From DASPJL01 sp035628645 (GTDB taxonomy: Bacteria > Bacteroidota > Bacteroidia > Cytophagales > Cyclobacteriaceae), in assembly GCA_035628645.1 (NCBI GenBank), contig DASPJL010000195.1:1-64000 (forward strand): a stretch of 64,000 nucleotides of DNA, written 5' to 3'. The position numbers were made by a program, and so were the translations under genes. The notes under the pieces were generated by a model. The model worked only from the letters and a program-made list of their open reading frames with translations, made no database searches and was not told the origin of the DNA. Positions 48,462 through 56,773 of the stretch are shown here, one piece after another (position 1 is the first letter of the stretch; each line of letters starts with the position of its first letter).

Positions 48462-51083
48462 ATGGCAATTGCTAAAACATACAATCCCTCCGAAATAGAA
48501 GATAAATGGTATCAGCATTGGCTGGATCACAAATTTTTCAAATCAACTCCTGATCCTTCAAAAGAGCCATTTACCATAGTGATACCTCCACCAAACGTAA
48601 CAGGGGTTTTGCATATGGGGCATATGTTGAATAATACAATTCAGGATGTACTGATCCGAAAGGCACGGATGGAGGGAAAGGAAGCTTGCTGGGTACCGGG
48701 AACTGACCACGCATCCATTGCCACAGAAGCAAAGGTAGTTGCAATGCTTAAGGAAAGAGGAATTGATAAAAAAGACCTTACCCGTGAGGAATTTCTAAAT
48801 TATGCCTGGGAATGGAAGGATAAATACGGAGGAATAATTCTTGATCAGCTTAAAAAACTAGGTGCTTCTGCGGATTGGGACAGAACCCGGTTCACCATGG
48901 AGCCTTCAATGTCTGAAGCAGTGATCGACGTATTTATTGATCTATATAAAAAAGGCCATATTTATAGGGGGGTAAGAATGGTGAATTGGGACCCAAAGGG
49001 GGGCACTGCCCTTTCCGATGAAGAAGTAATCCACAAAGAGGTAAATTCTAAATTATATTATATAGAATATAAAGTAGGCGGGGAAGACAGTTTTATAACC
49101 ATTGCTACTACAAGACCGGAAACCATCTTTGCAGATACCGCCATTTGTGTCCACCCTGACGATGACCGATATAAATTTCTTCATAACAAAAAGGCAATTA
49201 TTCCATTATTAAATAAAGAAATTCCGGTAATCACCGATAAATATATTTCCATGGAATTTGGAACAGGATGTTTGAAGGTTACTCCTGCTCATGACATCAA
49301 CGACTATAATCTGGGAATAAAGCATAATCTGCCCGTTGTAGACCTTTTAAATCCCGATGGCACCTTAAACGAACATGGCCATCAATATAAAGGAATGGAT
49401 AGGTTTACCGTGCGGAAACAAATTGTAAAGGATCTTCAGGAAGCTGGTAATTTGGTAAAAGTCGAGGATTACAAATCTTCAGTGGGTTATTCTGAAAGAA
49501 CAGATGCCGTAATCGAACCGCGGCTTTCCATGCAATGGTTTTTAAAGATGAAAGAAATTTCAGGGCCTGCTTTGGAAAACGTAATGAATGATAACATTCA
49601 GCTTTATCCATCAAAATTTAAAAATATGTACAGGTCATGGATGGAAAATGTTCATGACTGGTGTATTTCCCGACAGCTTTGGTGGGGTCAACAAATTCCC
49701 GCTTATTATCTTCCCAACGGACAGTTCGTAGTTGCAAAAACCATTGAAGAAGCGCTGAATTTGGCAAAAGCCCAAGATCCAAGTCTTACGACTCAAGACC
49801 TACGACAAGAAGAAGACGTAGTAGATACCTGGTTTTCCTCGTGGCTTTGGCCAATCTCTGTTTTTGATGGGTTTAAAAACCCAGATAACGCGGATATTAA
49901 ATATTATTATCCTACTAATGACCTGGTAACAGCGCCTGAAATTCTGTTCTTTTGGGTAGCGCGGATGATCATCGCCGGATATGAGTATAAAGGAGAAATG
50001 CCATTTAAAAATGTATATTTAACAGGTATTGTTCGAGATAAGCAAGGCAGGAAAATGTCTAAATCACTTGGCAATTCTCCTGATCCGTTAAACTTAATTA
50101 AAACTTACGGAGCGGATGGAGTAAGAACGGGAATGTTATTCAGTTCTCCAGCCGGTAATGACTTGTTATTTGACGAAAAGCTTTGTGAGCAAGGCCGAAA
50201 TTTTAACAATAAACTTTGGAATGCTTTCAGGTTAGTTGACGGATGGACAGTAAATCCTGCCCTTTCTTCTGGTAATGCGGAAAAAATTGCCATTGAGTGG
50301 TTTGAAGCAAAATTTAATGCAGCACTTACAGAGCTGGAAGATCATTTCTCTAAATTCCGGATCTCAGATGCTTTAATGACGGTGTATAAATTGGTGTGGG
50401 ACGATTTCTGTTCCTGGTACCTGGAAATGGTAAAGCCTGGGTTTGAACAACCGATAGATTCCAATACTTACCAAACCACCATTAAATTCTTTGAAGATTT
50501 AATAAAAATTCTTCACCCATTCATGCCTTTTATAACTGAAGAAATCTGGCATGAACTGAAAGAAAGAAATGAGAAGGATTGTATTATCGTAGCTTCCTGG
50601 CCTGAGAAAAAGGAAGTTGACCAGGCAATTCTTAAAGAATCAGAATTAATTTTTGAACTTATTGCCGCCATAAGAAATACGAGGAATAACAAACAAATTA
50701 GCCCTAAGGTAGCACTTGAGCTGAATATTGTGGCTAAGGATGCGTCAGGTTACAAAAAATTTGAAGGAATAATTAAAAAGCTGGCAAATATCTCTCAGAT
50801 AGGTTTTGATAAATCACCCCAAGATGAAGCTCCTGCTATTATAATTAAAGGAGATGAAATATATATTCCCCTGAAAGAGCAATTGAATCCGGAGAAGGAA
50901 AAAGAAAACCTTGTAAAGGAATTAGAATACATGAAAGGCTTTCTTCTTTCGGTTGAGAAAAAGTTGAGCAATGAGAAATTTATTACAAGCGCGCCTGAAA
51001 AGGTAGTGGAGGGTGAAAAACAAAAGAAAGCAGATGCCTTAGAAAAAATCAGAGCAATTGAAAGCGCCTTGGCACTCCTGTAA
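48462..51083 (+). CDS. valS: valine-tRNA ligase
   Basis: An 873-residue class I aminoacyl-tRNA synthetase. The HIGH motif is in PPPNVTGVLHMGHMLNN. The CP1 editing domain spans about 190-330 (TTRPETIFADTA). LDTWFSSWLW appears as VDTWFSSWLWPISVF, the KMSKS motif is DKQGRKMSKSLGNSPDP, and a C-terminal coiled-coil tail covers about the last 70 residues (LKEQLNPEKEKENLVKELEY). All needed parts are present. ATG start behind a TAnnTTTG box. It is monocistronic, with the OmpA-like gene next. Confidence 0.97.
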   Translation: MAIAKTYNPSEIEDKWYQHWLDHKFFKSTPDPSKEPFTIVIPPPNVTGVLHMGHMLNNTIQDVLIRKARMEGKEACWVPGTDHASIATEAKVVAMLKERGIDKKDLTREEFLNYAWEWKDKYGGIILDQLKKLGASADWDRTRFTMEPSMSEAVIDVFIDLYKKGHIYRGVRMVNWDPKGGTALSDEEVIHKEVNSKLYYIEYKVGGEDSFITIATTRPETIFADTAICVHPDDDRYKFLHNKKAIIPLLNKEIPVITDKYISMEFGTGCLKVTPAHDINDYNLGIKHNLPVVDLLNPDGTLNEHGHQYKGMDRFTVRKQIVKDLQEAGNLVKVEDYKSSVGYSERTDAVIEPRLSMQWFLKMKEISGPALENVMNDNIQLYPSKFKNMYRSWMENVHDWCISRQLWWGQQIPAYYLPNGQFVVAKTIEEALNLAKAQDPSLTTQDLRQEEDVVDTWFSSWLWPISVFDGFKNPDNADIKYYYPTNDLVTAPEILFFWVARMIIAGYEYKGEMPFKNVYLTGIVRDKQGRKMSKSLGNSPDPLNLIKTYGADGVRTGMLFSSPAGNDLLFDEKLCEQGRNFNNKLWNAFRLVDGWTVNPALSSGNAEKIAIEWFEAKFNAALTELEDHFSKFRISDALMTVYKLVWDDFCSWYLEMVKPGFEQPIDSNTYQTTIKFFEDLIKILHPFMPFITEEIWHELKERNEKDCIIVASWPEKKEVDQAILKESELIFELIAAIRNTRNNKQISPKVALELNIVAKDASGYKKFEGIIKKLANISQIGFDKSPQDEAPAIIIKGDEIYIPLKEQLNPEKEKENLVKELEYMKGFLLSVEKKLSNEKFITSAPEKVVEGEKQKKADALEKIRAIESALALL

Positions 51084-51134
51084 ATGAAGTGATATTGTTC
51101 TTTCATTATATTTTTTCTTGTTATAGTTAAATTC

Positions 51135-51167
51135 ATATCGTATAATTGATTATAAATTATACGATAT
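51135..51167 (+). promoter_or_regulatory. perfect 13-bp inverted repeat ending in a start codon
   Basis: ATATCGTATAATT at 51135-51147 and AATTATACGATAT at 51155-51167 pair perfectly with a 7-base spacer. The right arm covers the first two bases of the ATG at 51166. It is either a repressor-type operator or an RNA hairpin that hides the start of the OmpA-like gene. Confidence 0.6.
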
Positions 51168-51933
51168 GAAGAAACATTTATACTTTTCCAGCAGAGTTTT
51201 TCTTTTTTCGTCTTTATTCTTACTTCAGGTTTCTCAATCAGCAATTGGGCAGAAAAATGCTACTTCGGCTGCCAAACCTTACGTTTCTCCTTATTATACC
51301 TATGATGATGATGGAGATGGCGTGCCCAATTACCGGGACAAGTGTGTAAACACTCCTAAAGGTGAAAAGGTAACTCCGTTTGGTTGTCCAATGGACACTG
51401 ATTTTGATCTTGTTTATGATTATGAAGATGATTGCATCAACGAGAAAGGACCAAGATCTAACAAAGGTTGTCCGATCGTGAATTTGGACACCGATAGCGA
51501 TGGTATCTTTGATAACGAAGATTTATGTCCTGAAGTAGCAGGAGTAAAGAAGAACAGAGGTTGTCCTGAAATAAAAGAAGAGGACACCAAAGCCTTGAAA
51601 GAAGCCTTCGATAACCTTCTTTTTGAAACGGCAAAGGATGTAATTCAGGAAAGTTCATACGAATCGCTTAATACCCTTGCAAAAGTTCTAATCAATAATC
51701 CGAAGTATAAACTTCATCTGGAGGGACATACAGATAATGTGGGTGATGATGATGCCAATTATACCCTTTCACAGAAAAGGTCAATAGCGGTGAGAAAATA
51801 CCTTTCCAGAAAAGGCGTGGGGGAATCAAGGATTACCGCAGAATGGTATGGTGAAAACAAACCTAAAACTACTAATGATACTCCTGAGGGCAGAAAGCTC
51901 AACAGGCGGGTGGAAATGAATATAGTTTATTAA
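51166..51933 (+). CDS. OmpA family protein with thrombospondin type 3 repeats
   Basis: A 255-residue exported protein. A signal peptide covers about 1-28. Three calcium-binding type 3 repeats lie at about 45-135 (DDDGDGVPNYRDKC, DTDFDLVYDYEDDC, DTDSDGIFDNEDLC). An OmpA-like peptidoglycan-binding domain fills the rest, with LEGHTDNVGDDDANYTLSQK-R and GRKLNRRVEMNI. It lacks the usual N-terminal barrel, so it is probably periplasmic or attached by other means. The start codon lies in a perfect inverted repeat, and a strong terminator follows at 51958-51984. Confidence 0.9.
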   Translation: MKKHLYFSSRVFLFSSLFLLQVSQSAIGQKNATSAAKPYVSPYYTYDDDGDGVPNYRDKCVNTPKGEKVTPFGCPMDTDFDLVYDYEDDCINEKGPRSNKGCPIVNLDTDSDGIFDNEDLCPEVAGVKKNRGCPEIKEEDTKALKEAFDNLLFETAKDVIQESSYESLNTLAKVLINNPKYKLHLEGHTDNVGDDDANYTLSQKRSIAVRKYLSRKGVGESRITAEWYGENKPKTTNDTPEGRKLNRRVEMNIVY

Positions 51934-51957
51934 AAAATAAGTTATTTGCGTTATGGG

Positions 51958-51984
51958 AGCCCGGCATTCTTGTCGGGCTTTTTT
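51958..51984 (+). terminator. intrinsic terminator of the OmpA-like gene
   Basis: AGCCCGGCA and TGTCGGGCT form a 9-base GC-rich stem (one G-U pair) with a 4-base loop, followed by six T. It ends the gene cleanly 25 bases past its stop. Confidence 0.88.
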
Positions 51985-52073
51985 ATTATTTCCATAGGCT
52001 TTTTTACGTTCTTAAATAGTCCTAAATTCGGCACTAAATAGGATTGAAAACTAAAATTTCCGTAAAACAAACT

Positions 52074-52979
52074 ATGGGATCTGTAAATCAAGGAGATATA
52101 ACTTTATCAAACCAGTTATTGTATAAATGGTTGAAAAAGCAAATATCAGAGACCGCTATTGAATGGTTGGATAAAAAAATAGAACTGGTCAAAAATTCAA
52201 GTCAGCGGAAAGACATTTTTTTGGCTTTTAGTTCCGCCTCCCGATTTGTAGGGAAAAAGGATATTGTCTTGTCTTCAGAAGATCTTAAAGAAGCCCAAAA
52301 AGCAAGAAAAGGCTGGATTCCTGAAGGATGGACAGCAGATGAAGCGGCACGCATCTATTTTATATTATTACTTTCACAACAGCCTCAGGACTTTTTCCTG
52401 AGCCTTCTCAAACAATTATTTGAAACGGCGGAAGTTGCCGAATTAAGGGCGCTTTACCTGGGGCTTCCCCTATATCCTTATCCGGAAGAAATAAAGGCAA
52501 GGGCTACAGAAGGATTTCGGACAAATATCAATATCGTCTTTAATGCGATAGCTTTAAAAAATCCTTATCCAAAAGAATTTTTAGATGAAGCTGCATGGAA
52601 TCAAATGATCCTAAAGGCGGTATTTATCGGAAGTCCATTGTATAAAATTCAGGGAATAGACGAACGGGCTAACCCGACTTTAGCCAGGATCTTATCCGAT
52701 TTTGCTCATGAAAGATGGGCGGCGGGCCGACCGGTAACGCCGGAATTATGGCGCCAGGTTGGACCTTTTATTAATGAAAAGACTTTGCACGATCTAGCGA
52801 AAGTGATTACCACTGGGTCAAACCTTGAAAAACATGCAGCCGCCCTGGCTTTATCCGCATCCCAATTCTCCGGTGCAAAAGAATTGTTATCTAAACATCC
52901 TAAATTAAAAGAGGCTGTTGTAAACCAAGAAATAAATTGGGAAAAAATTGGCGAAGAATGGGGGGTAAGCAATCAATGA
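52074..52979 (+). CDS. eboA: EboA family protein
   Basis: A protein of about 301 residues from ATG 52074; a TTG at 52044 would add ten. Family blocks are present: FLAFSSASRFVGKKD, AELRALYLGLPLYPYPEEI, RTNINIVFNAIALKNPYPKE, AAWNQMILKAVFIGSPLY, and FAHERWAAGRPVTPELWRQV near the end. Ebo genes form a six-gene set (A-F) in cyanobacteria and scattered phyla, linked to export or handling of an unknown metabolite, for example the scytonemin precursor in cyanobacteria. EboB and eboC follow on the same strand. The biochemical role of EboA is not known. Confidence 0.9.
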   Translation: MGSVNQGDITLSNQLLYKWLKKQISETAIEWLDKKIELVKNSSQRKDIFLAFSSASRFVGKKDIVLSSEDLKEAQKARKGWIPEGWTADEAARIYFILLLSQQPQDFFLSLLKQLFETAEVAELRALYLGLPLYPYPEEIKARATEGFRTNINIVFNAIALKNPYPKEFLDEAAWNQMILKAVFIGSPLYKIQGIDERANPTLARILSDFAHERWAAGRPVTPELWRQVGPFINEKTLHDLAKVITTGSNLEKHAAALALSASQFSGAKELLSKHPKLKEAVVNQEINWEKIGEEWGVSNQ

Positions 52980-53023
52980 ATTGTAAAGGAATAAATTATT
53001 AACTAAAAAAACTAAAGCTCAAA

Positions 53024-53926
53024 ATGATGTACATTGATCCTCACATCCACATGGTCTCAAGAACTACGGATGATTATGAAGCCATGAGGCAAGCTGGAAT
53101 TGTTGCCGTGATTGAACCTGCTTTTTGGCTGGGTCAGCCCAGAACAGAGCCAGGAACTTTCAAAGATTATTACAGCACACTTGTAGGGTGGGAAAGATTC
53201 AGGGCGAGTCAGTTTGGGATAAAACATTATTGCACCATCGGCCTTAATTCCAAAGAAGCCAACAACGAAGCATTGGCTGAACAGGTAATAGAAATTTTAC
53301 CATTATTTGCCTCAAAAGAAGGAGTGGTTGGAATCGGAGAAATAGGGTACGACGATCAAACCCCAGCCGAAGATAAATATTTCAGAATTCAAATAGAGCT
53401 TGCAAAAGAACTGGATACGATTATTCAGATCCATACGCCTCATAGAGATAAAAAACGTGGTACAACACGAAGCATGGATGTTTGTATTGAGCATAAAGTA
53501 GCACCGGGAAAAGTGATCATCGACCATAACAATGAAGAGACAGCTAAAGAAGTATTGGACAGAGGCTTTTGGGCTGCTTTTACCATTTACCCTAAAACAA
53601 AAATGGGAAATGAAAGAATGGTGGAGATTGTCAGAAAATACGGATCAGAAAGAATCATTGTGAACAGTTCTGCGGATTGGGGCGTCAGTGATCCTTTGTC
53701 TGTACCTAAGACCGCAGCCTTAATGAAGGAAAGAGGCATTTCAGAGGAAGACATAAGAATGGTTTGCTATCAGAATGCCTTGACAGCCTTTGGTCAAAGC
53801 GGACAAATGAAGGAAGAAGACTGGCTAAATCCCGAAAGCCTGGATCAACGACAGCTTTACTCCGGTAATTCTGTTTTAAGAGGCGGACAAGAACCAAAAG
53901 TTGGAGGGGAACACACTATAAAATGA
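53024..53926 (+). CDS. eboB: EboB, TatD-like metal-dependent hydrolase
   Basis: A 300-residue TIM-barrel amidohydrolase of the TatD superfamily. The first metal ligands are in MYIDPHIHMVSRTTDD (HxH), then GIGEIGYDD (Glu), IIQIHTPHRDKKR (His), VIIDHNN (His) and IVNSSADWGVSD (Asp). All ligands are kept, so the enzyme is probably active. It follows eboA by 44 bases and precedes eboC by 69 bases. The substrate in Ebo pathways is unknown. The ATG pair at the start (MM) leaves a one-codon ambiguity. Confidence 0.9.
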   Translation: MMYIDPHIHMVSRTTDDYEAMRQAGIVAVIEPAFWLGQPRTEPGTFKDYYSTLVGWERFRASQFGIKHYCTIGLNSKEANNEALAEQVIEILPLFASKEGVVGIGEIGYDDQTPAEDKYFRIQIELAKELDTIIQIHTPHRDKKRGTTRSMDVCIEHKVAPGKVIIDHNNEETAKEVLDRGFWAAFTIYPKTKMGNERMVEIVRKYGSERIIVNSSADWGVSDPLSVPKTAALMKERGISEEDIRMVCYQNALTAFGQSGQMKEEDWLNPESLDQRQLYSGNSVLRGGQEPKVGGEHTIK

Positions 53927-53995
53927 TGAGTTTGATGAACGACGAATATTCGCTACAGCCTGTGCTGACTGTTTTGGATTAAGTTTTAAATTTGA

Positions 53996-54937
53996 ATGCA
54001 AAAAGCTGAAAGCATACAACCTCAAACTTCTACCCTGAAATCTCTGAAACCATACCTCCAATTGATGCGTCCGGCAAATATTATTACTGCCTGGGCGGAT
54101 ATAATGTGTGGATTTGGGGTAACGGGCCTTGCCGCATTAGGCATTTCAGGTTCATTTACTTTTTATAATTCCACAGATCTGCTTTGGCTAATCCTGTCCA
54201 CTACAGGTTTATATGGAGGAGGCGTGGTCTTTAATGATGTTTTTGATTACAAACTGGATAAAATAGAAAGGCCGGAAAGGGCGCTACCAAGTGGAAGAGC
54301 GAGTCTACTCAACGCAACTCTCCTGGGACTTATATTGTTTTTATCAGGAATAGTCGCGGCTTTTCAGGTAAATTCTTTTAGCGGAAAGCTTGCCGTAGTT
54401 ATTGCAATTGCGGCTCTCAGTTATGATAAATTAGGGAAACATCATCCCGTTGTTGGTCCTCTAAATATGGGCTTTTGCAGGGGATTAAATTTAATGCTGG
54501 GAATGAGCGTGGCTTATGAAGCAGTTTATTATAATTGGTTTATATGTTTGGTCCCCTTAATCTTTATTGCTGCTATAACGATGATCAGCAGGTCTGAAGT
54601 AAGTGGAGGCGATAAAAAGACAATAGCTTTTGGCGGTGGTTTATTTGGAATTGTAGCCATATTTATTTCCTGCCTCGGACTTTTTTCCAATTATCAGGTA
54701 CTTCATTCCCTGCCATTTGTAGGATTATTTCTATTTATGGTTTTTAAACCCCTTTCAAGGGCGTATAACGATCCTACCCCTACCAATATTAAATTGTCAG
54801 TGAGAGGCGGCATTCTTGGTTTGATTCCAATGGATGCTGCGATTGCAGCAGGCTATGCGGGAATAATTTATGGATTGGCAATTTTGTTGCTTTTGCCCTT
54901 GTCAATTTATCTGGCCAAGAAGTTTGCAGTGACATAA
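53996..54937 (+). CDS. eboC: EboC, UbiA-type prenyltransferase
   Basis: A 313-residue membrane prenyltransferase with about nine helices. The first aspartate motif is NDVFDYKLDKIERPERALPS and the second is RAYNDPTPTNIKLSVRGGIL, reduced compared with true UbiA, as is usual in EboC. The start LKPYLQLMRPANIITAWADI is typical. A prenyl product or prenylated carrier in the Ebo route has been proposed but not proven. The gene that normally follows (a dehydroquinate-synthase-like eboD) is missing here; instead a minus-strand oxidoreductase converges 25 bases away. Confidence 0.9.
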   Translation: MQKAESIQPQTSTLKSLKPYLQLMRPANIITAWADIMCGFGVTGLAALGISGSFTFYNSTDLLWLILSTTGLYGGGVVFNDVFDYKLDKIERPERALPSGRASLLNATLLGLILFLSGIVAAFQVNSFSGKLAVVIAIAALSYDKLGKHHPVVGPLNMGFCRGLNLMLGMSVAYEAVYYNWFICLVPLIFIAAITMISRSEVSGGDKKTIAFGGGLFGIVAIFISCLGLFSNYQVLHSLPFVGLFLFMVFKPLSRAYNDPTPTNIKLSVRGGILGLIPMDAAIAAGYAGIIYGLAILLLLPLSIYLAKKFAVT

Positions 54938-54962
54938 GTCGCTCATCACAATTCTAACTAGT

Positions 54963-56081
54963 CTAAACTATTTTAACCCTTTTCCCATTCCTGGCGGCTT
55001 CATATATGGCCATCATAATTTTTACATCCCTCAATCCCATTTCACCCGATACCTTAGATTGTTTATTGTTTAATACACAATTTGCAAAATCGTCCATTTG
55101 GAGCGCTTGCTGATTTACATTTGGTAGATTCATTTTGCCTTCGCTGGTTTCCCCTTTTATTCCCCCATAACTGTATGCAGGGGAAAGCTCAAACCATCCT
55201 TTTTCTGCTTCCGCTCTTAATAGATTTAACCCTTCGGCATAACTTGTTTTACAATCTGCGACTGTCCCGCCTGGAAATTCCATCTGCCAGGAGATGGATT
55301 GTTCTACTTCCTTGAATTTTTTCTTATCTGTTATTTCCCCAAATTTTGCTGTTACAGCTATCGGATCTTCTCCTAAAGTGTAACATGCTCCCTGGATGGA
55401 ATAAATTCCGAGGTCCATTAATGGGCCACCTCCTGCCAATTCCTGATCTAATCGCCATACACTATCCTGAATTTTAAATCCATGTTCCCCGACAATTTTC
55501 CTTACCCTCCCAAATTTTTTATTTTGTCCCGATTCCATCATGTACTGATGATGCGGTTCAAAATGGAGCCTGTAGCCAATGGACAAAAGCCTATTGTTTT
55601 CTTTACAAACTTTTATCATTTCCTTGCATTTTTCAACGGTAACCTCCATTGGCTTTTCACAGATCACATGTTTTCCTGCTTTGGCTGCTCTTATTGTATA
55701 TTCCCCGTGCATTGCATTTGGAAGAACTACATATACTATATCAATGTCAGGATTGTCTTTTATACTGTCAAAGTTTTCGTAGTTGTAAATATTCTTTTCG
55801 GGAATATTATATTTTTCCTTCCATGTATCTGTTTTTTCATCTGTGCCGGAAACAATGCCCGCTAAATAACAATTTCTGGTTTCTTTCAAGGCAGGGGCAA
55901 GTTGGTTGGTGCTGTAATATCCTAATCCAACGAGCGCTACCCCTAGCTTTTTTTCAGGGTTTTGAGGATGTATTTTATATAATTCTTCAGCAGGTGATGC
56001 TGAGAATAATGGTAGTCGTGGGAGTATAACTGAAGCACTCATGCCTAAAGTAATTCTGGTTAAAAAATGTCTTCTTTCCAT
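54963..56081 (-). CDS. Gfo/Idh/MocA family oxidoreductase with Tat-like signal
   Basis: A 372-residue NAD(P)-binding oxidoreductase. The N terminus MERRHFLTRITLGMSASVIL has the twin-arginine pattern RRxFL and a hydrophobic stretch, so export folded with its cofactor is likely, as in glucose-fructose oxidoreductase. The Rossmann motif is LGVALVGLGYYSTNQLAPAL. The EKP motif is VICEKPMEVTVEKC, and the catalytic His lies in the YRLHFEPHH region or the later GPLMDLGIYSIQ block. The sugar substrate is unknown. It has its own ATG and reads toward eboC. Confidence 0.88.
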   Translation of the reverse strand: MERRHFLTRITLGMSASVILPRLPLFSASPAEELYKIHPQNPEKKLGVALVGLGYYSTNQLAPALKETRNCYLAGIVSGTDEKTDTWKEKYNIPEKNIYNYENFDSIKDNPDIDIVYVVLPNAMHGEYTIRAAKAGKHVICEKPMEVTVEKCKEMIKVCKENNRLLSIGYRLHFEPHHQYMMESGQNKKFGRVRKIVGEHGFKIQDSVWRLDQELAGGGPLMDLGIYSIQGACYTLGEDPIAVTAKFGEITDKKKFKEVEQSISWQMEFPGGTVADCKTSYAEGLNLLRAEAEKGWFELSPAYSYGGIKGETSEGKMNLPNVNQQALQMDDFANCVLNNKQSKVSGEMGLRDVKIMMAIYEAARNGKRVKIV

Positions 56082-56094
56082 TCTTGAAGATTAT

Positions 56095-56718
56095 TTATGT
56101 TTCGATATGTTCTTTATTGGCCTTTCTAAATAGTGAAATTGCTTCTAGTTCTCCTGTTCGGGAAAATACTCTGCTTACCGATTGAAAATCTGCTTGAACT
56201 TTTAAGCAAACTACTTCATCTACTTCTTTGGAAATTCTTTGAAGGCTTAACTTTTGTGCAACTGGTACTGCAACTATAATCTTATAAACATTATTTTTCT
56301 TTAAGAGGTCTATCGCCGTTTCCACGGTATATCCGGTGGCAATTCCATCATCGGTTAATATAACAGTTTTGTTTTCAATACTTTTTGATTTGCTTACGCC
56401 AATATATTGTTTGTGTTGTTCTTTTAGATCATTTTGTAGTCGTTGGGTTTCTTCCTGGATATATTCAGCAGAAGCATTTGTAGAAGGATTAATTACACTT
56501 CCGAAAAGGCCAGCAGCGCCTATTGCCATTTCCTTATTAGCAGGATGTCCAATTTTTTTAATCAGCATAACATCCAGAGGCAAATTAAGTTTGTAAGATA
56601 AAATATAACCTATTTCCATGCCCCCTTTTGGTATTGCCATTATTATAGAATCGGAGTTTTTATAAATTTTAAGCTGTTCAGCCAACATTGTAGCTGCATC
56701 AAATCTGTTTTTAAGCAT
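56095..56718 (-). CDS. phosphoribosyltransferase-domain protein
   Basis: A 207-residue protein with a type I PRTase fold. The PRPP loop is VILTDDGIATGYTVETAIDL, preceded by IMAIPKGGMEIGYILSYKL and VMLIKKIGHPANKEMAIGAA. Proteins of this group, sometimes fused to a dienelactone hydrolase, are widespread but lack a proven substrate. It lies between the Tat oxidoreductase (13 bases downstream) and the erythromycin-esterase-like gene (55 bases upstream), all on the minus strand, so they may form one unit. Confidence 0.85.
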   Translation of the reverse strand: MLKNRFDAATMLAEQLKIYKNSDSIIMAIPKGGMEIGYILSYKLNLPLDVMLIKKIGHPANKEMAIGAAGLFGSVINPSTNASAEYIQEETQRLQNDLKEQHKQYIGVSKSKSIENKTVILTDDGIATGYTVETAIDLLKKNNVYKIIVAVPVAQKLSLQRISKEVDEVVCLKVQADFQSVSRVFSRTGELEAISLFRKANKEHIET

Positions 56719-56773
56719 AAGTTAAAATTTAGGGGTTTTAAAAAATGAAGATAATATTAAAGATTCTTAATGT

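Noticed and set aside
49780..49818. Repeat-like stretch CCAAGTCTTACGACTCAAG inside valS, resembling intergenic word repeats
   Set aside because: The encoded residues (PSLTTQDLRQEEDV) fit a normal variable loop before the WFSS motif of valine-tRNA ligases, so no insertion needs to be assumed.
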